DNA from: Pyruvatibacter sp. | GTDB taxonomy: Bacteria > Pseudomonadota > Alphaproteobacteria > CGMCC-115125 | Assembly: GCF_040219635.1 (NCBI RefSeq) | Contig: NZ_JAVJSC010000002.1 | Span: 372,001 to 436,000 of the forward strand | Length of the DNA stretch: 64,000 nt | Reading direction: 5' to 3' | Part shown: positions 32,341-41,123 of the stretch, one piece after another | Layout of the letters: every line of letters starts with the position of its first letter | Numbering within the stretch: the stretch's first letter is position 1 | Made by a program: the position numbers and the translations under genes | Notes under the pieces: generated by a model | What the model saw: the letters and a program-made list of their open reading frames with translations, nothing else | What the model was told of the DNA's origin: nothing | The model's database searches: none

Positions 32341-34728
32341 GTGGCCAGAACTCCGGGTACATCAAAGCCGCCGCGCACATCGCAGCCGAAGAAAAAACGC
32401 CCCGCCAAGCGCGGTAAAGCGAAGGCTGCGTCTGACAAGTTTCTGCCGACCCGCGAGCAGGTGCTGGAGTTTATCGCTACCTATCAGGGCACGCCGGGCA
32501 AACGCGAGATTGCCCGCGCCTTTCGCATTCAGGGGCCACAGCGCGTGGCTCTCAAGGGTCTGTTACGCTCCATGGAAGAAGAAGGCTTGCTGGAACGCGC
32601 CGACAACAAGAAGTTCACCCGACCCGGTGAACTGCCCCCTGTCGGCGTCATCGACATCACCGACCGTGATGCCGATGGCGAGTTGCTGGCAACACCCGCC
32701 AACTGGAAATCAGACGCCCCGCCCCCCACCATCGTGCTCGCCCCCGCTGGCCACAAGGACCCGGCAACATTTGGCGTCGGTGACCGCGTGCTGGCCCGAC
32801 TTAACAAGGCGACGGAAGATTTTGACTACGAAGCCCGCGTCATCAAAAAGCTGGGCATCGGCGCGAAGTCTGTTATTGGCGTACTGCGCGCAGGCCCCGG
32901 CAAGGACTGGACGCTGGACCCCGTCGATAAGCGCGAGCGCGGCGACTACCGCATTGCCGCAAGTGACGTGGGCGATGTCCGTGTGGACGAACTTGCCGAA
33001 GCAGAGGTGCTCTCTGCCAGTCGCTACGGCCCGCGTGCAGCACGCATTATCAAGGCTCTTGGGCCAATGGACGGTGCCCACGCCATCAGCCTCATTGCCG
33101 TGCATGAGCAGGGTATTCCGGTAGAGTTTGACCCCGCAGCACTCGCAGAGGCCCAAGCCGCAAAGCCAGTAACCGCACGCGGCCGCACAGACATTCGCGA
33201 TATCCCGCTCATCACCATCGACCCGGCTGACGCCCGCGACTACGACGATGCCGTGTGGGCCGCGCCCGACGACGACCCCAAAAACCCCGGCGGCTTTCAG
33301 GTGATTGTCGCCATCGCTGACGTGGCAGGCTACGTGCGCCCGGGTTCGGCGCTGGACCGCGACGCGCAAAAACGCGGCAACTCAGCCTACTTTCCCGATC
33401 GCGTAATCCCCATGCTGCCCGAACGCATTTCAAATGATCTGTGTTCACTGGTCGGCAACGAAGACCGCCCCTGCCTTGCCGTGCAAATGGTGCTGGACAA
33501 AGACGGCAACCGCAAAACACACACCTTCATGCGCGCCATCATGCGCTCAGCCGCCCGCCTTTCTTACCAGCAGGCGCAAGCTGCACACGACGGCCTGGAA
33601 AGCGGCCCGGCTGCGCCGCTCGCTGAAACAGTCATCAAGCCGCTGTACGATGCGTATGCCGCGCTGACAAAAGCCCGCAGCAAGCGACAACCGCTTGATC
33701 TGGATTTGCCGGAGCGCAAGATCGAGCTTGGCTCGGACGGTCGCATCAGCGGCATCCGCGAGGTAGAGCGCCTCGACAGTATGCGCCTCATCGAAGCCTT
33801 CATGATTGAAGCCAACGTGTGTGCCGCCGAAACACTGGAGAGCAAAAAGGCACCCGTCGTCTATCGCATTCACGATGCACCCGCGCCCGAAAAAGTGACA
33901 GCCCTTGCCGAGTTCCTGCAAACCCTCGACATGACATTGCCGCGCGGCACCGTCATGAAACCTGGACACCTCAATCGCATCCTCAAAAATGCGGCGGGTT
34001 CGGAGCAATCCGACATGGTCAGCGAAGTGGTGCTGCGTTCCATGGCACAGGCTGAATACAACCCGGACAATATCGGCCATTTCGGCCTCAACCTTCAGCG
34101 CTACGCCCACTTCACCTCGCCCATCCGCCGCTATGCTGACCTGCTGGTCCACCGCTCGCTGATCCGCGCGCTGGATCTGTCGCCCAACGCCGCAAAAGAC
34201 GGACTGACGCCCGACGAAGCCGACCGGTTGCCGGAAATCTCACAGCACATTTCATCAACCGAGCGTCGCGCCATGGCTGCAGAGCGCGCCAGCAACGACC
34301 GTTACCTGGCGCACTATCTGGCCGATAAAGTGGGCAGCGAGTTTGCCGCCCGTATTTCCGGCGTCACCCGCTTTGGCCTGTTTGTCAGGCTTTCGGAAAC
34401 AGGCGCTGACGGGTTGATCCCGGTTGCCTCCCTAAACGGCGATTATTTCCACCACTCCGAAACCATGCACGCGCTCATTGGCGAGCGCACCGGCATGATG
34501 TTCCGGCTTGGTGAACCCGTGACGGTGCGCCTAGAGGAAGTGGCTCCGCTTAAGGGCGGGCTGCGGTTTGAGCTTCTGGAAGGTGGCCGCAAGGCGGATG
34601 CCGCCGAAATAAAACGCGCCCGCCGCGACCGTGCAGGCAGCAGAGATGCCGGCCGCAACAAAGGCGGCCCACGAGGCCGCCAGGCACCGCGCTCCGGCAA
34701 ACGCAAAACCTCAGGCCGCCGCAAATAA
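32341..34728 (+). CDS. rnr: Ribonuclease R
   Basis: A 3'-5' exoribonuclease that degrades structured RNA and, with SmpB and tmRNA, non-stop mRNA. The 795-residue product has a basic N-terminus and winged-helix segment (PGKREIARAFRIQG), cold-shock domains, the RNB catalytic domain with ITIDPADARDYDDAVWA (metal-binding aspartates) and YAHFTSPIRRYADLLVHR, an S1 domain (RISGVTRFGLFVRLSETGAD) and a basic tail. The GTG start immediately abuts the topA stop, implying co-transcription and probably re-initiation. Confidence 0.95.
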   Translation: MARTPGTSKPPRTSQPKKKRPAKRGKAKAASDKFLPTREQVLEFIATYQGTPGKREIARAFRIQGPQRVALKGLLRSMEEEGLLERADNKKFTRPGELPPVGVIDITDRDADGELLATPANWKSDAPPPTIVLAPAGHKDPATFGVGDRVLARLNKATEDFDYEARVIKKLGIGAKSVIGVLRAGPGKDWTLDPVDKRERGDYRIAASDVGDVRVDELAEAEVLSASRYGPRAARIIKALGPMDGAHAISLIAVHEQGIPVEFDPAALAEAQAAKPVTARGRTDIRDIPLITIDPADARDYDDAVWAAPDDDPKNPGGFQVIVAIADVAGYVRPGSALDRDAQKRGNSAYFPDRVIPMLPERISNDLCSLVGNEDRPCLAVQMVLDKDGNRKTHTFMRAIMRSAARLSYQQAQAAHDGLESGPAAPLAETVIKPLYDAYAALTKARSKRQPLDLDLPERKIELGSDGRISGIREVERLDSMRLIEAFMIEANVCAAETLESKKAPVVYRIHDAPAPEKVTALAEFLQTLDMTLPRGTVMKPGHLNRILKNAAGSEQSDMVSEVVLRSMAQAEYNPDNIGHFGLNLQRYAHFTSPIRRYADLLVHRSLIRALDLSPNAAKDGLTPDEADRLPEISQHISSTERRAMAAERASNDRYLAHYLADKVGSEFAARISGVTRFGLFVRLSETGADGLIPVASLNGDYFHHSETMHALIGERTGMMFRLGEPVTVRLEEVAPLKGGLRFELLEGGRKADAAEIKRARRDRAGSRDAGRNKGGPRGRQAPRSGKRKTSGRRK

Positions 34729-34793
34729 CCATCCGCCTAATGCGGCAATCCGACACCTTGCGGGATACGCTGCGTAAACCGACATTACTCAGC

Positions 34794-35234
34794 ATGACAG
34801 GCGAGTACACAGGCACTGGCACCATCCAACAAACGCACCGCCGCGTGTGGCCTGCCATGCGCCGAGGGCTGTTTGGCAAATGCCCGTCCTGTGGCGAAGG
34901 CCGACTGTTCAGAGCATACCTGAAGGTTGAAGATGAATGCGCATCCTGCGGTCAGGAACTGCACCATCATCGCGCCGATGACGCACCGCCCTATTTTACC
35001 ATTTTCATATCGGGCCACATCATCATTCCACTGATGATTCTGGTTGAACGTTTTTGGGCACCGGCCTTGTGGATTCACATGGCACTGTGGCTGCCGCTCA
35101 CCGTCATTTTGTGCATGGCCCTTCTGCCGCCCATCAAGGGTGCGCTGGTAGGTCTGCAATGGGCGCTGCGAATGCACGGGTTTGCCGGCGAGGATGACGA
35201 CCCGGTCAACGTGGCTCCAACGCCCGCGGCCTGA
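34794..35234 (+). CDS. DUF983 membrane protein
   Basis: A 146-residue inner-membrane protein of the DUF983 family, function unknown. The family signature is clear: RGLFGKCPSCGEGRLF, then CASCGQELHHHRADDAPPY, which gives two CxxC pairs and a His cluster able to bind metal, followed by two hydrophobic helices (FTIFISGHIIIPLMILVE, MALWLPLTVILCMALLPP). Start is uncertain: ATG at 34740 would add 18 residues, and neither start has a Shine-Dalgarno sequence. Position between rnr and Nudix genes is compatible with one long transcript. Confidence 0.85.
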   Translation: MTGEYTGTGTIQQTHRRVWPAMRRGLFGKCPSCGEGRLFRAYLKVEDECASCGQELHHHRADDAPPYFTIFISGHIIIPLMILVERFWAPALWIHMALWLPLTVILCMALLPPIKGALVGLQWALRMHGFAGEDDDPVNVAPTPAA

Positions 35235-35297
35235 CTCCATTCCGCACAGATTGCAAGCCTAGACACGGTGCGCATCGCCGGGCATCGTCCCTGCGCA

Positions 35298-36065
35298 ATG
35301 ACAAAAAAACAAACTCCCGCACCGTTTGACCCTGCCTATGCGCGCCCCGGTGAATACCGCGAAGGCAAAGTAGCAGCTGTGCGCCCCAAGGATGCAGCAA
35401 CACTCGTTCTGGTGCGCCACGACGACAATGCGCCACGCATTCTCATGGGCAAGCGTGCAGCGTCGCACAAGTTCATGCCCAACAAATATGTGTTTCCCGG
35501 TGGCCGCGTGGACCTTGCCGACAGCCGTATCGCGCCAAAAAAAGACCTTGCGCCAACAGTACAGCGCCAGTTGATGGATCGGATGCGCGGTCGCCCCAGC
35601 GAGGCCCGCGCCCGCTCCTATGCGCTGGCTGCCGTGCGCGAAACCTTTGAAGAAACCGGACTGGTCGTCGGGGCACCCAATGATGGCCCGGTGCCCAAAT
35701 CGCGGCACACCGACTGGAACGCCTATTTTCAACAGGGCGCACTGCCTGACTTATCGAAGTTCAAGATGGTCGCCCGTGCCATCACGCCGCCCTACCGCAC
35801 CCGCCGCTTTGATACGCGGTTTTTCATTGGCGATGCCTCAAGCATTTTAAGCGACATGCACGATACCGGCGGCGCATCGGGCGAGTTGCTGGACCTGCAT
35901 TGGCTGACCATCGCTGATGCCCGCGACCTTGAACTGCCCAACATTACCCGCGCCGTGCTGACAGAAATCGAAGCCCGCCTCAGCGCGCCAAAGCAGGCCG
36001 CCCGCCGCCCGATACCGTTCATCTATTTTCGCGGCGCAAAGCCCGTTCAGGACAAGATCACCTGA
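35298..36065 (+). CDS. Nudix hydrolase, NUDT19-like (copy 1)
   Basis: A 255-residue Nudix-fold hydrolase. ILMGKRAASHKFMPNKYVFP precedes a GGRVD start of the Nudix motif. The catalytic helix is AVRETFEETGLVVG, displaced by an insertion of about 50 residues, the layout seen in NUDT19/RP2p-type acyl-CoA diphosphatases and unlike compact MutT. A substrate such as CoA or acyl-CoA is a family-based suggestion only. The ATG at 35298 is preferred to the upstream GTG. It shares TGATG with copy 2. Confidence 0.83.
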   Translation: MTKKQTPAPFDPAYARPGEYREGKVAAVRPKDAATLVLVRHDDNAPRILMGKRAASHKFMPNKYVFPGGRVDLADSRIAPKKDLAPTVQRQLMDRMRGRPSEARARSYALAAVRETFEETGLVVGAPNDGPVPKSRHTDWNAYFQQGALPDLSKFKMVARAITPPYRTRRFDTRFFIGDASSILSDMHDTGGASGELLDLHWLTIADARDLELPNITRAVLTEIEARLSAPKQAARRPIPFIYFRGAKPVQDKIT

Positions 36066-36709
36066 TGCCCGTCAAACCCCGTGCCATTAAACCAAGGGAC
36101 GCTGCAAGCCTTGTGCTGATGCGCACCAACGGCGATCAGGTGGACGTGCTCATGGGCCGTCGCCATTCGCGCCACGCGTTCATTCCCGATGCCTTCGTGT
36201 TTCCCGGTGGCAAGCTGGACCGAGACGACAGGCGCGTGACAACAGCCCAATCAGCCACAAGCCGCGCCACGCCTGCAACCCGCGCACTGGAAGCCGCTGC
36301 CATTCGGGAGACCTTCGAAGAAACCGGCCTGCTGCTCGCCTGCCCCGGCGACCTGGGCACCACTGCATCAGGCACGTGGGCAACATTCAAGGATCAAGGC
36401 GTCGTTCCGGACGCAAAAGGGCTAAAGTTGCTGGCCCGCGCCATCACGCCAACTGAAAGCCCGATCCGTTTTCATGCCCGCTTCTTTTCTGCGCTGGATG
36501 CGCCCGTCACCGGCACCATCAAAGGCTCCGGCGAATTGCTGGACCTTGACTGGTATCCGCTCGACGACGCGAAGAAGCTGCCGGTGATTGACGTTACTGA
36601 GTTTGTGCTGAATGAAATTGGCACGCGGACCAAAAGAGGAAGCCTCGACGGCCCCGTCGCTTTCTGGCGCTACCGGTCCGGTACGCCCGTTTTGTCATAC
36701 GAGACATAG
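36065..36709 (+). CDS. Nudix hydrolase, NUDT19-like (copy 2)
   Basis: A 214-residue paralogue of the preceding gene: VLMGRRHSRHAFIPDAFVFP, GGKLDRDD, an insertion of about 25-30 residues, then the catalytic helix AAIRETFEETGLLLA. The C-terminal halves also align (ARAITPTESPIRFHARFF versus ARAITPPYRTRRFDTRFF; SGELLDLDWYPLDDA versus SGELLDLHWLTIADA). It starts within the stop of copy 1, so a tandem duplication with coupled expression is likely. Confidence 0.83.
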   Translation: MPVKPRAIKPRDAASLVLMRTNGDQVDVLMGRRHSRHAFIPDAFVFPGGKLDRDDRRVTTAQSATSRATPATRALEAAAIRETFEETGLLLACPGDLGTTASGTWATFKDQGVVPDAKGLKLLARAITPTESPIRFHARFFSALDAPVTGTIKGSGELLDLDWYPLDDAKKLPVIDVTEFVLNEIGTRTKRGSLDGPVAFWRYRSGTPVLSYET

Positions 36710-36717
36710 CCCCGCCA

Positions 36718-37932
36718 ATGACAGACTCCGCCATCATAGAGGTGCAAACCCATTCGCTGACAGACGCCCAGCGCCGGCGCTCCATGGCGGCTGCTCTTGG
36801 GTGCATCGGCGCGGTTGGCATTGGCCTTGGGGCCACCCTGCCCCTGCTCGCCCTGCGCATGGATGCCATGGGCGCGTCCGCGACCATCATCGGGCTGAAC
36901 ACTGCGATGGTGGGTCTGTCGCACCTGATCTTCACGCCGCTGGTGCCGCTCATTCTGCGGCGCATCCCGATGATGACGTTTCTCATCCTCTGCATTTTTG
37001 CGTCCACCATCGGCATCATGGGCTATGTGCTGTTTCCCAGTATCTGGGTCTGGTTCCCGCTGCGGTTTTTCACATCTGCGGCGCTGGCGGGGTTGTTCAT
37101 TGTCAGCGAAATATGGGTCAACCAGATAGCGGACGAAAAAACCCGCGGCCGCGCCATCGGCATGTACGCCACGGTGTTCGCCGGCTCATTCGCCATTGGT
37201 CCGCTGATATTGCTTGGCGTCGGCACATCCGGCGCACTGCCGTTTCTCATCACGGCGGGCATGACGCTGCTGGCGATCATTCCGCTGATGTTCGCGCGCG
37301 GACTTATGCCCAACATCACAGAAAAGCCATCACGCAGCTTCCTCGCCTTCATTCTGGTTGCCCCCGCCGCCACCTTTGCCGCCCTCGCCTACGGCGCCAT
37401 CGAGACACAGGTGTTCAATCTGCTGCCGGTCTATTCCGTGCGCAGCGGCGCGACGGAGGCGGTAGCTGCTTTGGTTCTGAGCGTGTTTGCTGCGGGCAAC
37501 GTGGCCCTGCAAATTCCCATCGGCCTGCTCGCCGACAAGTTTGACCGGCGTTATGTGCTGGCGGGGTGTGCTGCGGTTGGCATTGCCGGTCCGTTGCTCA
37601 TTCCCTTCACCGCGGGCCAGCCAATGCTGCTGTATCCGGTGCTGTTCGTGTATGGCGGCGTGGTTGTGGGGCTTTATACGGTGGGGCTTGCGCTGCTGGG
37701 GCAGCGCTTCAGGGGCGCTGACCTTGCCGCCGCCAATGCGGCCTTTGTGGTGATGTATTCGCTTGGGGCGCTCGTTGGCCCCGCTGCGGGCGGCGTCGCC
37801 ATGGACATCAACAACCCCAACGGGCTGATGGTTGCCCTCACTGTTATTGCCGCCTGTGCGCTGATTATCACTTTGTGGCGCCGCTTCACCGAAGGCCCGG
37901 CACTGCCTGGTGAAATGCCAAAACCGTCTTGA
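36718..37932 (+). CDS. MFS transporter
   Basis: A 404-residue inner-membrane major facilitator superfamily transporter with about 12 hydrophobic helices. The first half has GIGLGATLPLLALRMDAMGA and the loop between helices 2 and 3 is short; ADEKTRGRAIGMYATVFAGSFAIGPLILLGV is typical of helices 4-5. The second half contains PIGLLADKFDRRYVLAGCA. The overall look is of the YcaD-like group, whose substrates are unknown. It follows the Nudix pair by eight bases. Confidence 0.87.
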   Translation: MTDSAIIEVQTHSLTDAQRRRSMAAALGCIGAVGIGLGATLPLLALRMDAMGASATIIGLNTAMVGLSHLIFTPLVPLILRRIPMMTFLILCIFASTIGIMGYVLFPSIWVWFPLRFFTSAALAGLFIVSEIWVNQIADEKTRGRAIGMYATVFAGSFAIGPLILLGVGTSGALPFLITAGMTLLAIIPLMFARGLMPNITEKPSRSFLAFILVAPAATFAALAYGAIETQVFNLLPVYSVRSGATEAVAALVLSVFAAGNVALQIPIGLLADKFDRRYVLAGCAAVGIAGPLLIPFTAGQPMLLYPVLFVYGGVVVGLYTVGLALLGQRFRGADLAAANAAFVVMYSLGALVGPAAGGVAMDINNPNGLMVALTVIAACALIITLWRRFTEGPALPGEMPKPS

Positions 37933-38026
37933 CACACCTCTTGACACCGGGCCCCGTATCATTACGTTGCCGCCTTCGCCCTGCACACCGAAGTGCAGAG
38001 GCCCAAAATTGCTTAGGATTCGGCCC

Positions 38027-38194
38027 ATGGCTAAACCAACAACCATCAAGATCCGTCTGCAGAGCACCGCAGATACCGGCTACTTCTATGTCACCAAGAA
38101 GAATGCCCGCACCATGACCGACAAGATGGTCGTGCGTAAATATGACCCCGTGGTCCGCAAGCATGTTGAGTTCAAGGAAGCCAAAATCAAATAG
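38027..38194 (+). CDS. rpmG: 50S ribosomal protein L33
   Basis: A 55-residue ribosomal protein: MAKPTTIKIRLQSTADTGYF, VTKKNARTMTDKM and VVRKYDPVVRKHVEFKEAKI. It is the cysteine-free (zinc-independent) form. The ATG at 38027 has an AGGA site eight bases upstream. A strong terminator lies 65 bases downstream. Confidence 0.96.
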   Translation: MAKPTTIKIRLQSTADTGYFYVTKKNARTMTDKMVVRKYDPVVRKHVEFKEAKIK

Positions 38195-38258
38195 CCATCA
38201 AGGCTTTTGGCGCGCCCTTTTGTTTAGCTGGTGTGGCGCGGCTTACCTTTAAACCACG

Positions 38259-38296
38259 AAAAAGCGCCGCTCCATATGGTTGGAGCGGCGCTTTTT
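38259..38296 (+). terminator. Strong intrinsic terminator after rpmG
   Basis: A perfect 16-base inverted repeat (38259-38274 and 38281-38296, arm AAAAAGCGCCGCTCCA) with a six-base loop, ending in TTTTT. Because the 5' arm begins with A5, it could work in both directions. Confidence 0.95.
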
Positions 38297-38830
38297 GTGT
38301 CGCACCTTGTTTGGGCAAGTGCTTAGCCTGGTGCGTTGCCAATCGTGCATTTACTGAGAAAACCGGGCAGCCGGAGCCGGTGGTGCAAGAGCTGCGACCA
38401 TCGACTCCGGCTGGTAGGTTCACCGCTCAGCACCGGACCAGATGCGGCTGGTGTCCGGTCAAAGCAGCGGTGCCGGGCAACAAAAGAAGCAATGCCGACC
38501 CCGGGGTTCAAAAAGAGGCCTATCCGACCCCCGAAACCGGCAACAATGCTTCTTCGCGCGAAAGCTGGTCAGGCGATGCGGCTGCACTAACCCGCTCAAT
38601 GCACGCTACCCGGAACGGCGCAGCCTTCAGATGAAGGAAAACGCCCCCCGTTTTTGTGGCCAAACACCCGGAGCGCGAACAATCAGCGCTTTGGGATGCA
38701 TGTCGGAACAAATCCCCATTTGTTCGCGACTTCGGCCTGCGGTCGGCATCTCCCCCAAAAAGACGCCAGCCACTCCAAAAGCGTATCACCACTCCGCATC
38801 CAGACAAGAATTAATGAGACTATTGATGTG
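38297..38830. other. Gene-poor structured interval between two terminators
   Basis: 534 bases with no convincing gene, flanked by the rpmG terminator and the pleD terminator. It contains several inverted repeats: an imperfect pair around 38424-38461 (ACCGGAC-CAG with CTGGTGTCCGGT), CCGGAG/CTCCGG at about 38370-38411, CCTTCA/TGAAGG near 38624-38637, and GAACAAAT/ATTTGTTC at 38706-38725 (loop CCCC). Open frames on both strands are short, biased and unlike known proteins. A structured RNA gene or a decayed element is possible; no known RNA family (tmRNA, RNase P, SRP RNA) could be matched. Confidence 0.5.
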
Positions 38831-38853
38831 AAAAAATGTTCACCCAGAGGGTG
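38831..38853 (-). terminator. Probable terminator after pleD
   Basis: On the minus strand, CACCC-TCT-GGGTG (plus-strand 38841-38853) is followed four bases later by TTTTTT (38831-38836). The stem is short (five base pairs, with partial extension), so this is a weaker intrinsic terminator, but its place 67 bases after the pleD stop fits. Confidence 0.55.
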
Positions 38854-38919
38854 TTAACCATCTTTCCTCATGTATTTGCTTTGTTTTCCACAGGCAGCAC
38901 AGGCTACCGATAGCAGCCG

Positions 38920-40293
38920 TCAGGCAGCTTCAGAAACCACCCGGTTCCGGCCTTCCCGCTTGGCCCGATACAGTGCCTTGTCAGCTCGCTTCAGGAACTG
39001 ATCCACGCTTTCGTTGGGCGACAGCAAGGCGGTCACACCAATGGAAGCTGTTATATCCAGCCTGCCGGTCTCGGTGCTGACCTGAAATGCCAGGGAGGCA
39101 ATTTCGGTGCGCAGCCGCTCCGCCACGGCGTTGGCGAAGGCCACATCCGTGTCGGGCATCACCACCACAAACTCCTCCCCGCCATAGCGGCAGGCAAGGT
39201 CAATGCCGCGCACATTGCGGGCCAGTCGCTCGCCGAACTCACGCAACACCTCGTCGCCAACATCATGGCCGTGGGTATCGTTCACCGACTTGAAGAAGTC
39301 GATATCGACAATAAGCAGCGAAATCGGCTTGCCCCGGTCCGCCGCCCGCTGCACCAGCGTGCCCAGATGGCTTTCCATGTAGCGCCGGTTATAAAGGTTG
39401 GTCAGCGGGTCCGTGATCGCCATCTCAAGGCTGAGTTGCAGGTTCTGCCGCAACACATCCTGATAGCGTTTGCGCTTGAGCTGTGTGCGCACCCGCGCCG
39501 TCAGCTCATTGCGGTCCACCGGACGCATCAAATAGTCGTTCACGCCCATATCAAGCGCCCGCACCAGCCGCGCCGTATCCCCATTCTCGACAATCGCCAG
39601 AATAGGCACGTTGCGCGTGCGATCTTCAGAGCGCAGATGCGAGCAAAAGCGCAAGCCGTCTGAGCGCTCAAGCGAGAGACTGACCACCACCAGGTCATAA
39701 TCTTCACCGCCGACCCGCACCAAAGCCTCCCGCGCATCGCTTTCAATGGTAACGCGGTTCTGGTCGCGCAGGCTTTCGGCAATGCGGCGTGCAGATGTTT
39801 CGCGGTCTTCCACCACCAAAATCCGGCCCATGCCGCTGCCCGCGCGGTGCAGTGCTTCAGCCTCGTTCATCAGCCCCAGCTTGTCGGATGTCGTTTCACG
39901 CATCCGCAGTTCGTCAGTCATCAGCTTGAGACGCACAAGACTGCGCACCCGCGCCATCAGGGCAATGTCATCAACAGGCTTGGTCAAAAAATCATCCGCA
40001 CCCGCTTCAAGACCTGTCACCCGGTCTGTCGGCTGATCCAGCGCCGTCACCATGATGACGGGGATATGCTGGGTTTCAGGGCGCGACTTGAGACGGCGGC
40101 AGACCTCAAAGCCATCCATCTCCGGCATCATCACATCAAGCAGAATGATGTCCGGCTTCTCGGCTGCCGCAGCTTCCAGCGCTTCGCGCCCGTTAAATGC
40201 GGTCGAGACATCAAAATACTCAGCCGTCAGCTTGGCTTCGAGAAGTTTGACGTTGGCGGGAATATCATCAACCACAAGAACACGCGCCGTCAT
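38920..40293 (-). CDS. pleD: PleD-type response regulator and diguanylate cyclase
   Basis: PleD makes cyclic di-GMP at the cell pole when phosphorylated and drives the motile-to-sessile transition in Caulobacter. The 457-residue product has REC1 (Asp53 in IILLDVMMP, Lys105), a REC2 adaptor lacking the phospho-acceptor (VVVSLSLERSD, Ser at the Asp position), and a GGDEF domain with GGEEF (371-375) and an RGID inhibitory site (Arg362). It is 21 bases downstream of divK on the same strand, the conserved alphaproteobacterial divK-pleD pair. Confidence 0.97.
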   Translation of the reverse strand: MTARVLVVDDIPANVKLLEAKLTAEYFDVSTAFNGREALEAAAAEKPDIILLDVMMPEMDGFEVCRRLKSRPETQHIPVIMVTALDQPTDRVTGLEAGADDFLTKPVDDIALMARVRSLVRLKLMTDELRMRETTSDKLGLMNEAEALHRAGSGMGRILVVEDRETSARRIAESLRDQNRVTIESDAREALVRVGGEDYDLVVVSLSLERSDGLRFCSHLRSEDRTRNVPILAIVENGDTARLVRALDMGVNDYLMRPVDRNELTARVRTQLKRKRYQDVLRQNLQLSLEMAITDPLTNLYNRRYMESHLGTLVQRAADRGKPISLLIVDIDFFKSVNDTHGHDVGDEVLREFGERLARNVRGIDLACRYGGEEFVVVMPDTDVAFANAVAERLRTEIASLAFQVSTETGRLDITASIGVTALLSPNESVDQFLKRADKALYRAKREGRNRVVSEAA

Positions 40294-40314
40294 GAAAATA
40301 CTCCTGGCTGCGTG

Positions 40315-40680
40315 TTAACCCAAAAACCGCTGCACGGTTTCCATGAACTGGGCCACCGAAATGGGCTTGGCGATGTACGCTTCGCACCCACCCTGGCGGA
40401 TTTTTTCCTCATCGCCCTTCATGGCAAAGGCCGTCACCGCCACCACCGGAATGGCGCGAAGGCTGTCGTCCTCCTTCAGCCACTTGGTGACTTCAAGGCC
40501 TGAAACTTCCGGCAGTTGAATGTCCATCAAAATCAGGTCGGGACGTTCAGAGCGCGCCAACTCCAGCGCTTCCATGCCGTCGCGGGTCTGGATGGTCTCA
40601 TAGCCATGAGCGTCGAGCAGGTCATGAAACAGCTTCATGTTCAGCTCGTTGTCCTCAACAATCAAAACCCGTTTGGACAT
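40315..40680 (-). CDS. divK: Single-domain response regulator DivK
   Basis: DivK shuttles phosphate between the polar kinases PleC and DivJ and controls CtrA through DivL/CckA. The 121-residue protein is only a receiver domain: acidic pocket VLIVEDNELN, Asp53 in LILMDIQLPEVSG, Thr in VAVTAFAM, Lys in YIAKPI. Sequence agrees closely with DivK and with the tandem pleD gene. Upstream (40753-40771 plus strand) are two GTTTAAG repeats that resemble, but do not match, a CtrA site. Confidence 0.96.
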   Translation of the reverse strand: MSKRVLIVEDNELNMKLFHDLLDAHGYETIQTRDGMEALELARSERPDLILMDIQLPEVSGLEVTKWLKEDDSLRAIPVVAVTAFAMKGDEEKIRQGGCEAYIAKPISVAQFMETVQRFLG

Positions 40681-40752
40681 CGTGATCTCTCCCTTGGCAC
40701 CGCCTGATCGCGGTAGTCTGCCAATTCATCTTTGCCGACTGTGGGCCAAAAG

Positions 40753-40771
40753 GTTTAAGGCACTGTTTAAG
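40753..40771 (-). promoter_or_regulatory. Direct repeat upstream of divK, CtrA-like but off-spaced
   Basis: GTTTAAG occurs at 40753-40759 and 40765-40771 (12-base period), giving TTAA-N8-TTAAAC on the minus strand. The CtrA consensus is TTAA-N7-TTAAC, so spacing is one base too long. It sits 73-91 bases before the divK start. A role in divK control is only suggested by position. Confidence 0.3.
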
Positions 40772-40824
40772 CGGCACCGTTTCACAATGGCCATTTGCAG
40801 CCACACCCAAGGAAAATTGCGGTT

Positions 40825-41106
40825 TTGAATAGTGAAGATGCACAAATACTGGCGCTGCGGGCGCTCACATTTCTGGCGGAAGACCAGCAGCGAATCGAAG
40901 GTTTCCTGCGGATGACCGGCACCCAACCAGCCGACCTGCGCCAGTTTGCACAAACCGAAGAGGGACTTGCCGCCATTCTGGACTATCTTTTGGGCAACGA
41001 ACGCCTGCTGCTGGAGTTTACCGGCAGCGAGCAGTGTCCCGACGATGCGCCCGCCCGCGCCCGTCGCGCTTTACCCGGCAACCAGCAATCCCCCGGCTGG
41101 AACTGA
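40825..41106 (+). CDS. DUF3572 protein
   Basis: A 93-residue protein of the small alphaproteobacterial family DUF3572, function unknown. Pattern: DAQILALRALTFLAED, RIEGFLRMTGTQPADLRQFA, GLAAILDYLLGNERLLLEF. The start is uncertain: TTG at 40825 follows AAGGAAA by 12 bases, whereas another TTG at 40795 adds 10 residues. It is divergent from divK, consistent with an often-seen neighbourhood. Confidence 0.78.
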   Translation: MNSEDAQILALRALTFLAEDQQRIEGFLRMTGTQPADLRQFAQTEEGLAAILDYLLGNERLLLEFTGSEQCPDDAPARARRALPGNQQSPGWN

Positions 41107-41123
41107 ATCGAACTGGATTTTTC

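Noticed and set aside
38297..38830. tmRNA, RNase P RNA, SRP RNA or a tRNA in the interval after rpmG
   Set aside because: The conserved cores of these RNAs were looked for and not found on either strand.
38233..38831. Several short frames after rpmG on both strands
   Set aside because: None has a good ribosome site, plausible composition or recognisable family; the plus-strand ones run through the terminator hairpin or overlap each other.
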